A stretch of DNA of 64,000 bases from Methylobacterium sp. Leaf117 (GTDB taxonomy: Bacteria; Pseudomonadota; Alphaproteobacteria; Rhizobiales; Beijerinckiaceae): positions 451,818 through 515,817 of the forward strand of contig NZ_LMNL01000034.1 in assembly GCF_001422985.1 (NCBI RefSeq), given 5' to 3'. Positions 15,835-24,138 of this stretch are shown in pieces; the first letter of the stretch is position 1; each line of letters opens with the position of its first letter. The position numbers were made by a program, and so were the translations under genes. A model generated the notes under the pieces. The model did not search any database and was not told where the DNA came from. It saw nothing but the letters and a program-made list of their open reading frames with translations.

Positions 15835-18477
15835 CTACGCCGCGCGGCCGAGCGGGTCCGGCGCGGGGTTCGACGAAGTGTTCGACGCAGAATTCGATGA
15901 CGTGCGGGCCGGGCGGCCGATCAGGTAGCCCTGGACCGCGTCGCAGCCGAGCGTCCGCAGGAGCGCGAGCTGCTCGGCGGTCTCGACGCCCTCCGCCAGG
16001 GTCGGGATGCCCATGTCCCGGCCCATCTGGGTCACCGCCCGGATGACCGCCAGGGATTGCCGGTCGGTCAGGGCCGCGGCGACGAAGCTCCGGTCGATCT
16101 TGATCCGGTCGAGGGGCAGGTCCCGCAGATGGACGAGGGACGAGTAGCCGGTTCCGAAATCGTCCATCGCGATCTTGATGCCGAGGCGGCGCAGGGCCGT
16201 CAGGGTGTGGGCGATCTGCGGTCCATCCTCCACGAGGGCGGTTTCCGTCAGTTCCAGCTCCAGGCGGTCCGCCGGCAGGCCGCTCCGGGCCAGGGCCTCG
16301 GTGACGTGCGACAGCAACTGGGGCGAGCGCAGCTGGACCGCCGAGACGTTGACGGCGAGGTGCTGCTGCGGAGGCCAGCCGACGGCGTCGCGGCAGGCCT
16401 GCTCCAGCACCCACCGGCCGATCGGCACGATCAGGCCGTTCTCCTCCGTGAGGGGGATGAAATCGGCCGGCGAGACCAGCCCGCGATGGGGATGGTTCCA
16501 GCGGATCAGCGCCTCGAACGAGACGATCCGGTCGCTCGCGAGGGACAGGATCGGTTGGTAGACCAGATGGAACTGCTGGCGGACGAGGGCGCCGCGCAGG
16601 TCGGCCTCGAGGCGTCCGCGCTCGGCCAGGGCCTCGATCATGCCGGGTGCGTAGCAGACCGCCTGGCCGCGGCCGCGGCGCTTGGCTTCGTAGAGGGCGA
16701 TATCGGCCCGCTGCAGGAGGTCGTCCGGGCCGGCCGGGGCGTCCGGGCCGGCGAGGCCTTTCGGGTCGCCCGCACGCACGCACAGCCCGATGCTGCACCC
16801 GATCACAACCGTGGCTCCGTCGAGGCTGTAGGGCCGTTCGATCGCCCGCACGATCCGGTCCGCCAACGTCTTGGCGGTTGCCAAGGTGTTGGCCGTTGCC
16901 AGTGTGTTGGCGGTCGTCACGGCCTGGGTGGTCGTCAGGTCCCGGCTCGTTGTCGGGTCCTTGGTCATTGTCAGGTTCTGGCTCGTTGTCAGATCCTGGC
17001 TCGCATCCGCATCCCGCCCCGGAATCAGGATCGCGAGTTCGTCGCCGCCATGGCGGGCGATGAAACCGTCGCCGGCGCAGTCGCGCAGCCGGGCCGCGAC
17101 CGCCACCAGGAGCTGGTCGCCGACCGTATGGCCGAAGGTGTCGTTGACCGCCTTGAAGCGATCGAGGTCGATCAGCAGCAGGGCGACGCGTTCGCCGTCG
17201 CGATGGGCGGCGCGCATCCGCTCGTTGAGCGCCCGCCGGTTGCCCAGCCCGGTCAGGGGATCGCGGTAGGCCAGATGCGAGATCTCCTCCTGGGCGCGCC
17301 GGTCCCGGGTCACGTCGTCGTAGGTCAGGACGGCGCCGCCGGCGACGGGCTGGCAGGCGATCGACAGGATGCGGCCGTCGTCGAAGCGATGCTCGATCAG
17401 GGTCTCCTCCGCCCGCTCCATCCAGAGCCGGTGGTTCTCCAGAACCCGGGCGACGCGCGCGGCATCCCAGCCGTTGGCCCGGCCGGTGGCGGCCAGAAAG
17501 TCATCGACCCGCATGCCCACCCGCATGGTGTCCGGTGCGAGGTTGAGCATGGTGCAGAGGCGCTGGTTGTAGAGCTCGACGATGCCGCCGGACGAGATCT
17601 TGAGGATGCCGTTCGACATGTTCTGGAGCGCGGTCGCCAGCACGGTCAGGTGGGCCGTCTCCTGGGCCTCGAATCGCCGGGTCGCGGCCAGCACCACGAC
17701 GGCGCCCAGGATGAGGATCGCCGCACCCGCCGCGGTCAGCAGGCTGAGGGCGACCTGGATGTCCGAGAGATGTCCGTCGGGGCGCTGCCCGGTCACGACG
17801 GTGCCGGCCAGCGAGATGAAATGCGTGCCGCACACCGCCAGCACGATCAGGCCGCAGGCCAGAAGGCCGGAATTGCGCCAGCCGGACCCATCCGAGGCCG
17901 GCACTTGCGAAGCCGGCACTTGCGAAGCAGGCACTTGCGAAGCAGGCACCTGCGAAGCAGGCACTGGCGCGTCCGGCGAACGCCGGTCCGGCAGAAGGCG
18001 CGCGACCGCCATCAGCGTCGCCCCCACGAGGCCGGCCAGGGCGTTGGCCCAGACCGACTGGCTCTGGGTGCAGCCCTCCAGGGCCGCCATGCCGGTGACG
18101 TGCATCGCACCGATGCCCAGACCCGAAGCGGCGCCGAGGACACCCCGGCCGACCCGGCCCGCCGGCAGGGCGGAGAGCCCGAAGGGCAGCCCGACCGCCA
18201 GCACGGCGATCAGGACGGAGACCAGCGTGGTGGCCGAATCGTAGCCGAGAATGATGTCGGTCCGGTATCCGAGCATCGCCATGAAATGCGTGGTCCAGAC
18301 GCCGAGGCCGGCCGCCACGGCCGTGCCGGCGAGCCAGACGGGGCGTCCCGCCGGAGCCGCCTCGACCCTGCGCAGCAGGTGGACCATCAGCCAGGCGCTG
18401 AGGGCACAGATGGTCGCGGCAGCCAGGACGAAGCTGAACGCCTGGGCCTCGATCAGCGTGACGAAGGTAAGCATCAT
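15835..18477 (-). CDS. MHYT-PAS-GGDEL-EAL membrane protein (cyclic di-GMP turnover)
   Basis: An 880-residue multidomain protein. Residues 1-260 form an MHYT sensor with seven or so helices and the repeats THFMAM, AMHVTGMAA and THFISL, thought to bind copper and sense a diatomic gas. Residues about 275-390 are a PAS. A GGDEF domain with a GGDEL variant follows (477-481), and then an EAL domain with EALIRW (655-660), NVSAVQL, ELTE, DDFGTGYSSL and AEGVE all intact. It is most likely an active phosphodiesterase with a possibly active cyclase. Two oddities stand out: a PASQV repeat between MHYT units (171-195), and a Thr-rich repetitive insert (about 490-537) inside the GGDEF domain right after the active site. 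Monocistronic. Confidence 0.92.
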   Translation of the reverse strand: MMLTFVTLIEAQAFSFVLAAATICALSAWLMVHLLRRVEAAPAGRPVWLAGTAVAAGLGVWTTHFMAMLGYRTDIILGYDSATTLVSVLIAVLAVGLPFGLSALPAGRVGRGVLGAASGLGIGAMHVTGMAALEGCTQSQSVWANALAGLVGATLMAVARLLPDRRSPDAPVPASQVPASQVPASQVPASQVPASDGSGWRNSGLLACGLIVLAVCGTHFISLAGTVVTGQRPDGHLSDIQVALSLLTAAGAAILILGAVVVLAATRRFEAQETAHLTVLATALQNMSNGILKISSGGIVELYNQRLCTMLNLAPDTMRVGMRVDDFLAATGRANGWDAARVARVLENHRLWMERAEETLIEHRFDDGRILSIACQPVAGGAVLTYDDVTRDRRAQEEISHLAYRDPLTGLGNRRALNERMRAAHRDGERVALLLIDLDRFKAVNDTFGHTVGDQLLVAVAARLRDCAGDGFIARHGGDELAILIPGRDADASQDLTTSQNLTMTKDPTTSRDLTTTQAVTTANTLATANTLATAKTLADRIVRAIERPYSLDGATVVIGCSIGLCVRAGDPKGLAGPDAPAGPDDLLQRADIALYEAKRRGRGQAVCYAPGMIEALAERGRLEADLRGALVRQQFHLVYQPILSLASDRIVSFEALIRWNHPHRGLVSPADFIPLTEENGLIVPIGRWVLEQACRDAVGWPPQQHLAVNVSAVQLRSPQLLSHVTEALARSGLPADRLELELTETALVEDGPQIAHTLTALRRLGIKIAMDDFGTGYSSLVHLRDLPLDRIKIDRSFVAAALTDRQSLAVIRAVTQMGRDMGIPTLAEGVETAEQLALLRTLGCDAVQGYLIGRPARTSSNSASNTSSNPAPDPLGRAA
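16863..17015. repeat. degenerate coding repeat inside the GGDEF domain
   Basis: This stretch encodes the Thr-rich insert (units such as TTANTLATANTLATAKTLA and DLTTSQNLTMT). At the DNA level it is a run of imperfect repeats of 15-21 bp built around TTGGC(G/C)GTTGCCA and GTCAGGT(C/T)C(T/C)GG. Confidence 0.75.
17901..17960. repeat. 15-bp in-frame tandem repeat, four copies
   Basis: The unit GCACTTGCGAAGC(A/C)G repeats at 17901, 17916, 17931 and 17946, with partial copies on both sides. It keeps the reading frame and encodes the VPASQ repeats of the linker between MHYT membrane units. Confidence 0.95.
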
Positions 18478-18731
18478 GCGCCCCTCTTAGCGCGCCAGAT
18501 CTTTTCTCTTCCTCAAGCGCTTGCGTAAACGAGGACTTACGATTTTCTGTATCGGAATACTTCCGCAACACAGATCAATATCCTTTGCTGCGGCGCGGCT
18601 GTCGCTCACTATTTTGTGATTCACGTCCGATCGAAGCGCAGGCCGGCGCCGGTTCGCCGCACCCCCGGCCGCGTGGCGATCCGTCGGCGAAAAACGTCTA
18701 GGATGGGTGCGGGCGGGACGAGGATGACGGG

Positions 18732-19010
18732 ATGGCCTTCAAGGCGAAATCGGCGGCGGAGACGAAGGCGGCGGACCTGGCCGCCGCGCTGATCCGGATC
18801 GCGGACCGGGAGGGCGCGCCCCTCACCATCGGGGTCGATCCCCTGCGCCAGGCCAATCCGCGCCTGACGCCACTCGCGATCGGCCAGACCTTCCGCAAGC
18901 ACCGCGACAGCCTCGACGCGGCCCTGGCCGAGCGCGGCTACGTCCTCGTCGACTATGCCGATCTCGGACCCGGACGCGGCATGGCCTTCACCATCGCGGC
19001 CGACGCGTAG
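18732..19010 (+). CDS. hypothetical protein, 92 residues
   Basis: A small soluble protein (MAFKAKSAAETKAADLAAAL...) with a helical N-terminal half and a mixed C-terminal half including LERGYVLVDYADLGPGRG-like sequence, ending FTIAADA. The composition supports a real gene. The ATG is preceded by GGACGAGGATGACGG. Family not recognised. It is followed 90 bases later by another small gene on the same strand but no overlap indicates coupling. Confidence 0.6.
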   Translation: MAFKAKSAAETKAADLAAALIRIADREGAPLTIGVDPLRQANPRLTPLAIGQTFRKHRDSLDAALAERGYVLVDYADLGPGRGMAFTIAADA

Positions 19011-19100
19011 GGCGGGCACCGCGACCTGCGGACCGCCACGGAACGAACCGCTCCCAGGCGGCGTCATCCTGTCGATTCGTGACAGATCGAGGAGACACCG

Positions 19101-19469
19101 ATGGATGATGCCCGCGTCTGGTCGTTCGAGGAGAGCCTGTGGGTCGGCGACGCCGACCACTACCGCGAACTCGTCGACGAGGAATGCCTGATGGTGCTGC
19201 CGCAGCCCCCCTTCGTGCTCGGCGGCGCCCAGGCGATCGAGGCGGTGGCCGACACCCCGCGCTGGTCCCGCGTCGAACTGTCCGAGGGGCGGATCTCCCG
19301 ACCCCAGGAGGGCCTCATCGTCATCGCCTACCACGCCAAGGCCTCCCGCGACGACGAGACCTACGAGGCCAACTGCACCTCGACCTATCGCCGGCTCTCG
19401 CCCGAGGTGTGGCGGGTGGTCCAGCATCAGCAGACCCCGCCCCTGATCGCCCCGGCGGCGGAGGCCTGA
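19101..19469 (+). CDS. SnoaL/NTF2-like fold protein (DUF4440-like)
   Basis: A 122-residue protein. The opening EESLWVGDADHYRELVDEECLMVLP is the first helix-strand unit of NTF2-like folds. It is followed by a predicted small strand-rich core (RVELSEGRISRPQEGLIVIAYHAKA, in part) and YEANCTSTYRRLSPEVWRVVQHQQTPP. That last segment closely resembles DUF4440/SnoaL-like proteins, where a cone-shaped beta-sheet forms a ligand pocket. The reaction, if any, is unknown. GAGGAGACACCG precedes the ATG. It is followed by a phosphoesterase gene 84 bases later, same strand. Confidence 0.7.
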   Translation: MDDARVWSFEESLWVGDADHYRELVDEECLMVLPQPPFVLGGAQAIEAVADTPRWSRVELSEGRISRPQEGLIVIAYHAKASRDDETYEANCTSTYRRLSPEVWRVVQHQQTPPLIAPAAEA

Positions 19470-19553
19470 GCGGCCACCCATTATCCGGGGCGCGACAGCG
19501 CACCGGGTTGCCGCCCGGCCGGGGAACGCCATCTGGCCCCGTCCGGACACGCG

Positions 19554-20123
19554 ATGATCGGCAGGATGACAACCTTCTTCACGGCCGACACCCATTTCGG
19601 CGATGCCCCCCTGGTCGCGCGGCGCCGCTCCGCCTTCGGCTCGGTCGAGGGCCACGACGAGGCCCTGATCGCCCGCTGGAACGCGGTGGTGGCGCCGCGC
19701 GATACGGTCTGGCACCTCGGCGACTTCGCCGCCGGGGCCAGCCGCCCGCATTGCGCCGCGGTGTTCGCCCGCCTCAACGGCATCAAGCGCCTGGTGCGGG
19801 GCAACCACGACACCAACCGGGTCCTCGAACTGCCCTGGGCCGAGCCGCCGGTGGAGAGCGCCCGCCTCACCGTCGCGGACGCCCTCGGGCGGCCCTGGCG
19901 GCTCTTCCTGTCGCATTATCCGCACCGGTCCTGGCCCGGCTTCTGGCGCGAGACCCGCCATCTCTACGGCCACACCCATGCCTGCCTGCCGGATACCAGC
20001 CGGTCCTGCGATGTCGGCGCCGATGCCTGCGACTACCGCCCGCTCGACCTGGCGACGCTGCTGGCGCGCCAGGAGGCCGCTCCGCTCGCCCCCGAGGAGA
20101 TGGCGGCGCGCGGCCTGCGCTGA
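19554..20123 (+). CDS. calcineurin-like metallophosphoesterase
   Basis: A 189-residue protein with the full metallophosphoesterase motif series: FTADTHFGD (I), WHLGDFA (II), VRGNHDTNR (III), LFLSHYPHRSW (IV) and YGHTHAC (V). These place two divalent metals for hydrolysis of a phosphoester. The size and motif spacing match small stand-alone phosphoesterases of unknown physiological substrate found near phage-like or housekeeping loci. An internal methionine at codon 5 is an alternative start. Cytoplasmic; no signal. No regulatory context is visible. Confidence 0.88.
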   Translation: MIGRMTTFFTADTHFGDAPLVARRRSAFGSVEGHDEALIARWNAVVAPRDTVWHLGDFAAGASRPHCAAVFARLNGIKRLVRGNHDTNRVLELPWAEPPVESARLTVADALGRPWRLFLSHYPHRSWPGFWRETRHLYGHTHACLPDTSRSCDVGADACDYRPLDLATLLARQEAAPLAPEEMAARGLR

Positions 20124-20126
20124 ATC

Positions 20127-20196
20127 GATGTCACGGCGCCGGCGGCCCGATGTTATGGCGCTGGCCGCCGGGTGTCATGGCGCCGGCGGCCCGATG
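20127..20196. repeat. imperfect tandem repeat between convergent genes
   Basis: Three near-copies of a 23-26-bp unit (GATGTCACGGCGCCGGCGGCC and variants), partly overlapping the 3' end of the protease gene. The GC-rich palindromic GGCGCCGGCGGCC core could fold and may help separate convergent transcripts. Confidence 0.65.
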
Positions 20197-21080
20197 TCCT
20201 CCGGCGCGACCCGGGCGCGGATCGCATCGAGCAGGGCGCCCTCGAACATCAGGGCGGAGCCGTAATGGTACTCGATGTCGAAGACCCGGCGCGAGTTCAT
20301 CGACAGCGAGGCGCTGTGGAGCGCCACCAGCCGGCCGTGGGTGTCGAACAGGCCCGAGCCCGAGCCGCCATAGCCGTTGTTGCAATCGTGCCGGACGCGG
20401 CGGATGGCGTCCTCGCTCGGCGGATCGATCTGCCGGATGGCGCAGGGTTCGAGGCTGGTCTGGCCGGGATAATTGGCGTGCCCCCCGGGCGACACCATCA
20501 CCACCGGCACCGTCCCGGTCCCGGTCGGCAGGTCGGGCGCGGCCGGGATCGGCTGCGGACGGACGCCCTCGGCCGCCTCCGCCAGCTCGACCAGGGCCCA
20601 GTCGTCGGTGATGTGGAGCGAGAGGGCGCCCGGCACCGTGCCGAAATGCAGCGTGGCGGGACGGAAGGCGTAGTTGCGTCCGCCGATCTGGAAGAAGCAG
20701 TCGGCGATGTCCCGCGTCGGCTCCAGGTGCCGGCTGCGGAAGTTGTGGGCGTTCATCACCACCAGGCGCAGACTCCCGATCAGCCAGGCCGCCGCGGCCT
20801 TGCGGGGAATGCCCTCGGCCCGGCAGTAGAGCACGCCAGCGCCGGGATAACGCGCGTAATCGGCGCCCGCCAGTTCGCGCCGCCCGTCCTCCGGATAGAG
20901 AGCCGCGACCCGGTCCGCCGGGTCCGGCCCGGCGGCGGCGAGCAGGCCGGGAGCGCCCCACGCGATCAGCCCTGACCCGATCGCCAGCCGGCTGCACGCC
21001 CGCAGGCCGCGCCCGATGATCCATCGGAGCCGCAAGCCCTGGCCGCGCCGGATGTCGTGCATGTGCCGCGAGCCCCGCAT
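20175..21080 (-). CDS. secreted or membrane-anchored trypsin-like serine protease
   Basis: A 301-residue protein. The N-terminus is basic, followed by a hydrophobic segment (LAIGSGLIAWGAPGLLAAA) that serves as signal or anchor. The catalytic triad can be placed as His in VVMNAHNFR, Asp in ITDDWALVEL and Ser in GYGGSGSGLFD, the chymotrypsin-fold pattern with GxSGSG instead of GDSGG. Several in-frame methionines near the start leave the exact N-terminus open. The gene lies 40 bases downstream of a small secreted-protein gene on the same strand and probably shares its transcript. Substrate unknown. Confidence 0.8.
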   Translation of the reverse strand: MRGSRHMHDIRRGQGLRLRWIIGRGLRACSRLAIGSGLIAWGAPGLLAAAGPDPADRVAALYPEDGRRELAGADYARYPGAGVLYCRAEGIPRKAAAAWLIGSLRLVVMNAHNFRSRHLEPTRDIADCFFQIGGRNYAFRPATLHFGTVPGALSLHITDDWALVELAEAAEGVRPQPIPAAPDLPTGTGTVPVVMVSPGGHANYPGQTSLEPCAIRQIDPPSEDAIRRVRHDCNNGYGGSGSGLFDTHGRLVALHSASLSMNSRRVFDIEYHYGSALMFEGALLDAIRARVAPEDIGPPAP

Positions 21081-21119
21081 CCGCGCCGCGCCTGTCCGCC
21101 TGTCCGCCTGGGGCTCGGC

Positions 21120-21416
21120 CTATTCGGTGGCCTTCTGGTGCACCGCGACGCAGATCTTCACCGCCTGCTCCAGCTTGATGTCGCGGGGATTGCCGATGTT
21201 GGCCGTCTCCTCGAGGCAGCGGACGAAGTAGTTCCGGTCGAGTTCGGGCGAGACGGTCGCGAACGCCTTCGCCATCCGGGTGGCGAAGGCGATCTTGTCC
21301 GGGGTCGGCGTGCGCGGCCAGCGGGCGACCGGATCGTCCAGGGTCAAGGACGCCGCCTCCGCCGTCGCGCACAACCCGCAAGACAGCAATAAGATAAATC
21401 TAAGATGTCGAACCAT
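21120..21416 (-). CDS. small secreted protein, unknown function
   Basis: A 98-residue protein with a signal peptide (MVRHLRFILLLSCGLCATAEA, likely cleaved after AEA) and a mature part of about 77 residues. The mature part is predicted helical, with two cysteines (FVRCLEETANIG and AVKICVAVHQK) that could form a disulfide. Such small two-Cys periplasmic proteins are common beside proteases or inhibitors, but no family is recognised. It precedes the trypsin-like protease on the same strand, and the two are probably co-transcribed; an inhibitor or substrate role is speculation. Confidence 0.7.
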   Translation of the reverse strand: MVRHLRFILLLSCGLCATAEAASLTLDDPVARWPRTPTPDKIAFATRMAKAFATVSPELDRNYFVRCLEETANIGNPRDIKLEQAVKICVAVHQKATE

Positions 21417-21805
21417 GGAGGATGCCGAACCGTGCGATGATCTGTCGTCGAGCGATGTACACCTTCGATCGTCTCAGGTCGCCGTGTCAATTCAGACTTT
21501 TCCGCTCAACGACAGGGGCGGATCTGCACTTGCGCTCTTCCGAATCCAAGCCCCCCCGGGATTGCCGATTGATCCCGATAAAAAAGTGCCAACATCCCGC
21601 AGACAGGGACCAAGACAAATGCTTTTATGAATAGCCAGCCGATCAGTAATAAAAACTTTATAAGAACGATCCTGCCTCAGGATAGTCTTATGAATATGAG
21701 GACACCCTGAATTCAATACAGGGGCCTTCTCTGATCCGGCGAAATCAAACGCTGCCCCGAACCGAACGGTCAACGGGAGCGGCATTCAGGGTAGGAGACG
21801 GTCGA
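21417..21805. other. mxaF upstream region (389 bases without a gene)
   Basis: The region is noticeably richer in A+T than the genes on either side, especially 21590-21720. It holds the promoter and a long 5' leader of the mxa cluster. A ribosome site GGTAGGAG lies eight bases before the mxaF ATG. A weak inverted repeat CCCTG/CAGGG (21705-21709, 21719-21723) is in the leader. No gene is supported. Confidence 0.7.
21612..21637 (+). promoter_or_regulatory. candidate mxaF promoter
   Basis: AAGACA at 21612-21617 is identical to the -35 hexamer I recall for the M. extorquens mxaF promoter, and TAGCCA at 21632-21637 partly resembles its TAGAAA -10 element. The distance to the ATG (about 170-195 bases) fits the long leader known for this gene. 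The spacer of 14 bases is short, so the -10 assignment is tentative. Confidence 0.4.
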
Positions 21806-23689
21806 ATGAACAGGTTTCTGGCTTCGGTCTCGGTGCTGGCGATCGGCGCCCTCGCGCCGATCGGCCTGCCGAGCATGGCCTCGGCGAACGACAAGCTCGT
21901 CGACATGGCGAAGGACGACGCCAACTGGGTGATGCCCGGCAAGAACTACGATTCGGACAATTACAGCCCGCTCAAGCAGATCAACACCAGCAACGTGAAG
22001 GATCTGAAGGTCTCCTGGAGCTTCTCGACCGGCCTGCTCAACGGGCACGAGGGCGCCCCGGTGGTCGTGGGCGGCAAGATGTACGTCCACACCTCCTTCC
22101 CCAACAACACCTTCGCGCTCGGCCTCGACGATCCGGGCAAGATCCTGTGGCAGGACAAGCCCAAGCAGAACCCGGCCGCCCGCGCGGTCGCCTGCTGCGA
22201 TCTGGTGAATCGCGGCCTCGCCTACTGGCCCGGCGACGGCAAGACCCCGGCCCTGATCCTCAAGACACTGCTCGACGGCAACGTCATGGCGCTCAACGCC
22301 GAGACCGGCGAGACGGTGTGGAAGGTCGAGAACTCCGACATCAAGGTCGGCTCGACGCTGACAATCGCGCCCTACGTGGTCAAGGACAAGGTCATCATCG
22401 GCTCGTCCGGCGCCGAGCTCGGCGTGCGCGGCTATCTCACCGCCTACGACGTGAAGACCGGTGCCCAGGTCTGGCGCGCCTACGCCACCGGCCCGGACAA
22501 GGACCTGCTGCTGGCCGACGACTTCAACATCAAGAACGCCCATTACGGTCAGAAGGGCCTCGGCACCGCGACCTGGGAGGGCGATGCCTGGAAGATCGGC
22601 GGCGGCACCAACTGGGGCTGGTACGCCTATGACCCGGGCACCAACCTGATCTACTTCGGCACCGGCAACCCGGCGCCGTGGAACGAGACCATGCGTCCCG
22701 GCGACAACAAGTGGACCATGACGATCTTCGGTCGCGACGCCGATACCGGCGAAGCCAAGTTCGGCTACCAGAAGACCCCGCACGACGAGTGGGACTATGC
22801 CGGCGTCAACGTGATGATGCTGTCGAACCAGAAGGACAAGGACGGCAAGGATCGCAAGCTCCTGACCCATCCGGACCGCAACGGCATCGTCTACACCCTC
22901 GACCGGACGGACGGCTCGCTGGTCTCGGCCAACAAGATCGACGACACCGTCAACGTGTTCAAGTCGGTGGATCTGAAGACCGGCCAGCCGGTGCGCGATC
23001 CCGAATACGGCACCCGGATGGACCATCTCGGCAAGGACATCTGTCCTTCGGCGATGGGCTACCACAACCAGGGCCACGATTCCTATGATCCCGAGCGGAA
23101 GCTCTTCTTCATGGGCATCAACCACATCTGCATGGATTGGGAGCCCTTCATGCTGCCCTATCGTGCCGGTCAGTTCTTCGTCGGCGCGACCCTGAACATG
23201 TATCCCGGCCCGAAGGGCGATCGCCAGAACTACGAAGGTCTGGGCCAGATCAAGGGCTACAACGCCATCACGGGCGAGTTCAAATGGGAGAAGATGGAGC
23301 GCTTCGCGGTCTGGGGCGGCACGACGGCGACCGCCGGCGGGCTGGTGTTCTACGGAACCCTCGACGGCTACATCAAGGCGCGCAACTCGGACAACGGAGA
23401 CCTTCTCTGGAAGTTCAAGATGCCGTCCGGCGCCATCGGCTACCCGATCACCTACACCCACAAGGGTGACCAGTACGTCGCCATCTACTACGGCGTCGGC
23501 GGCTGGCCGGGTGTCGGCCTCGTGTTCGACCTTCAGGACCCGACCGCCGGCCTCGGCGCGGTGGGCGCGTTCAAGAAGCTCGCCAACTACACCCAGATGG
23601 GCGGCGGCGTGATGGTGTTCTCGCTCAACGGCAAGGGCCCCTACGACGATCCGAACGTCGGCGAGTACCAGACGGCGGCGGCCAAGTAG
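21806..23689 (+). CDS. mxaF: methanol dehydrogenase large subunit, calcium/PQQ type (MxaF)
   Basis: A 627-residue periplasmic quinoprotein that oxidises methanol to formaldehyde and passes electrons to cytochrome cL. A signal peptide ends near residue 27 (SMASA/ND). Eight-bladed propeller tryptophan motifs recur. Active-site residues in precursor numbering: vicinal Cys130-Cys131 (ACCDLVN), Glu204 (GAELGVRG), Asn288 (GTGNPAPWN) and catalytic Asp330 (HDEWDYAG). Residue 332, two after the catalytic Asp, is Ala. Lanthanide-dependent XoxF has Asp there, so this is the calcium enzyme. The adjoining mxaJ, mxaG and mxaI support the call. It is the first gene of the cluster, followed by an unusual 449-base repeat-rich spacer. 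Confidence 0.95.
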   Translation: MNRFLASVSVLAIGALAPIGLPSMASANDKLVDMAKDDANWVMPGKNYDSDNYSPLKQINTSNVKDLKVSWSFSTGLLNGHEGAPVVVGGKMYVHTSFPNNTFALGLDDPGKILWQDKPKQNPAARAVACCDLVNRGLAYWPGDGKTPALILKTLLDGNVMALNAETGETVWKVENSDIKVGSTLTIAPYVVKDKVIIGSSGAELGVRGYLTAYDVKTGAQVWRAYATGPDKDLLLADDFNIKNAHYGQKGLGTATWEGDAWKIGGGTNWGWYAYDPGTNLIYFGTGNPAPWNETMRPGDNKWTMTIFGRDADTGEAKFGYQKTPHDEWDYAGVNVMMLSNQKDKDGKDRKLLTHPDRNGIVYTLDRTDGSLVSANKIDDTVNVFKSVDLKTGQPVRDPEYGTRMDHLGKDICPSAMGYHNQGHDSYDPERKLFFMGINHICMDWEPFMLPYRAGQFFVGATLNMYPGPKGDRQNYEGLGQIKGYNAITGEFKWEKMERFAVWGGTTATAGGLVFYGTLDGYIKARNSDNGDLLWKFKMPSGAIGYPITYTHKGDQYVAIYYGVGGWPGVGLVFDLQDPTAGLGAVGAFKKLANYTQMGGGVMVFSLNGKGPYDDPNVGEYQTAAAK

Positions 23690-23727
23690 GCAGCACGACA
23701 CGGCAGCGCCCGCATCGTGAGCGTGTC

Positions 23728-23751
23728 CCCCTCCCCCCTTGTGGGGAGGGG
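23728..23751 (+). terminator. GC-rich hairpin after mxaF, attenuator or 3'-stabiliser
   Basis: CCCCTCCCC (23728-23736) pairs perfectly with GGGGAGGGG (23743-23751) across a six-base loop. No U-run follows, so it is not a classical intrinsic terminator. It is part of a GTGGGGAGGGGTCAGGGG-type repeat frequently seen between alphaproteobacterial genes. It lies 39 bases after the mxaF stop. Confidence 0.6.
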
Positions 23752-23850
23752 TCAGGGGTGGGGGTGGCTCCGCTGGCCTTCGTCCGTCGAGGATCACCCG
23801 ACCACCCCCACCACTCACGCCTCCCCCGAGGGTCGGGTGATCGCATCTGC

Positions 23851-23907
23851 GATCTGCTTGTCTGTGATCTGCTTGCCTGCGATCTGCTTGCCTGCGATCT
23901 GCTTGCC
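23851..23907. repeat. 15-bp tandem repeat, about four copies
   Basis: Unit GATCTGCTTGCCTGC at 23851 (two mismatches), 23866, 23881 and 23896 (12 of 15 bases). The copies are nearly identical, implying recent expansion. Confidence 0.93.
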
Positions 23908-23927
23908 GAACGACTGATTTCAGCACC

Positions 23928-24042
23928 CCGTCATCCCGGGGCCGCGCAGCGGAGCCCGGGATCCAGAAACGCAGGGGGTGCCATTTCTTACGCTGTCGGC
24001 GGCTCTGGATTCCGGGCTCGCCGACGGCGACCCGGAATGACG
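23928..24042. repeat. palindromic intergenic repeat element
   Basis: The ends are CCGTCATCCCGGG and CCCGGAATGACGG, complementary with one mismatch. The inner arms (GGATCCAGAA / TCTGGATTCC) also pair. This is the widespread alphaproteobacterial palindromic element with 'GTCATCCCGGG ... CCCGGAATGAC' ends. It may spread as a MITE-like or REP-like sequence. Confidence 0.8.
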
Positions 24043-24138
24043 GTGTGCCTCATCTGTGATTGCTCTGCCGCAACGGGCCGCGGAGCCGCGCCCCGGTCCC
24101 AGAAGACTCCGACCAACAAGAACAACGGAAACGCTCCC

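Larger units (their letters stand above)
23690..24138. other. repeat-rich spacer between mxaF and mxaJ
   Basis: It holds no credible gene. In order it contains a GC-rich hairpin (23728-23751), a 15-bp tandem repeat (23851-23907) and a long palindromic intergenic element (23928-24042), each listed separately. An mRNA crossing it would be heavily structured, which could uncouple mxaF levels from the downstream genes. Confidence 0.8.

Noticed and set aside
16057..18528. Very long plus-strand open frame antisense to the MHYT-GGDEL-EAL gene
   Set aside because: Composition is a high-GC shadow (Arg/Gly/Gln-rich, no domain); the minus-strand protein has complete, ordered catalytic motifs.
19139..20611. 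490-residue plus-strand frame across the NTF2-like, phosphoesterase and protease genes
   Set aside because: It overlaps three genes with clear motifs and has typical shadow composition.
21806..23689. Call of the large methanol dehydrogenase subunit as lanthanide-dependent XoxF
   Set aside because: The residue two after the catalytic Asp is Ala, not Asp, and the gene is followed by mxaJ, mxaG and mxaI; XoxF has no MxaI partner.
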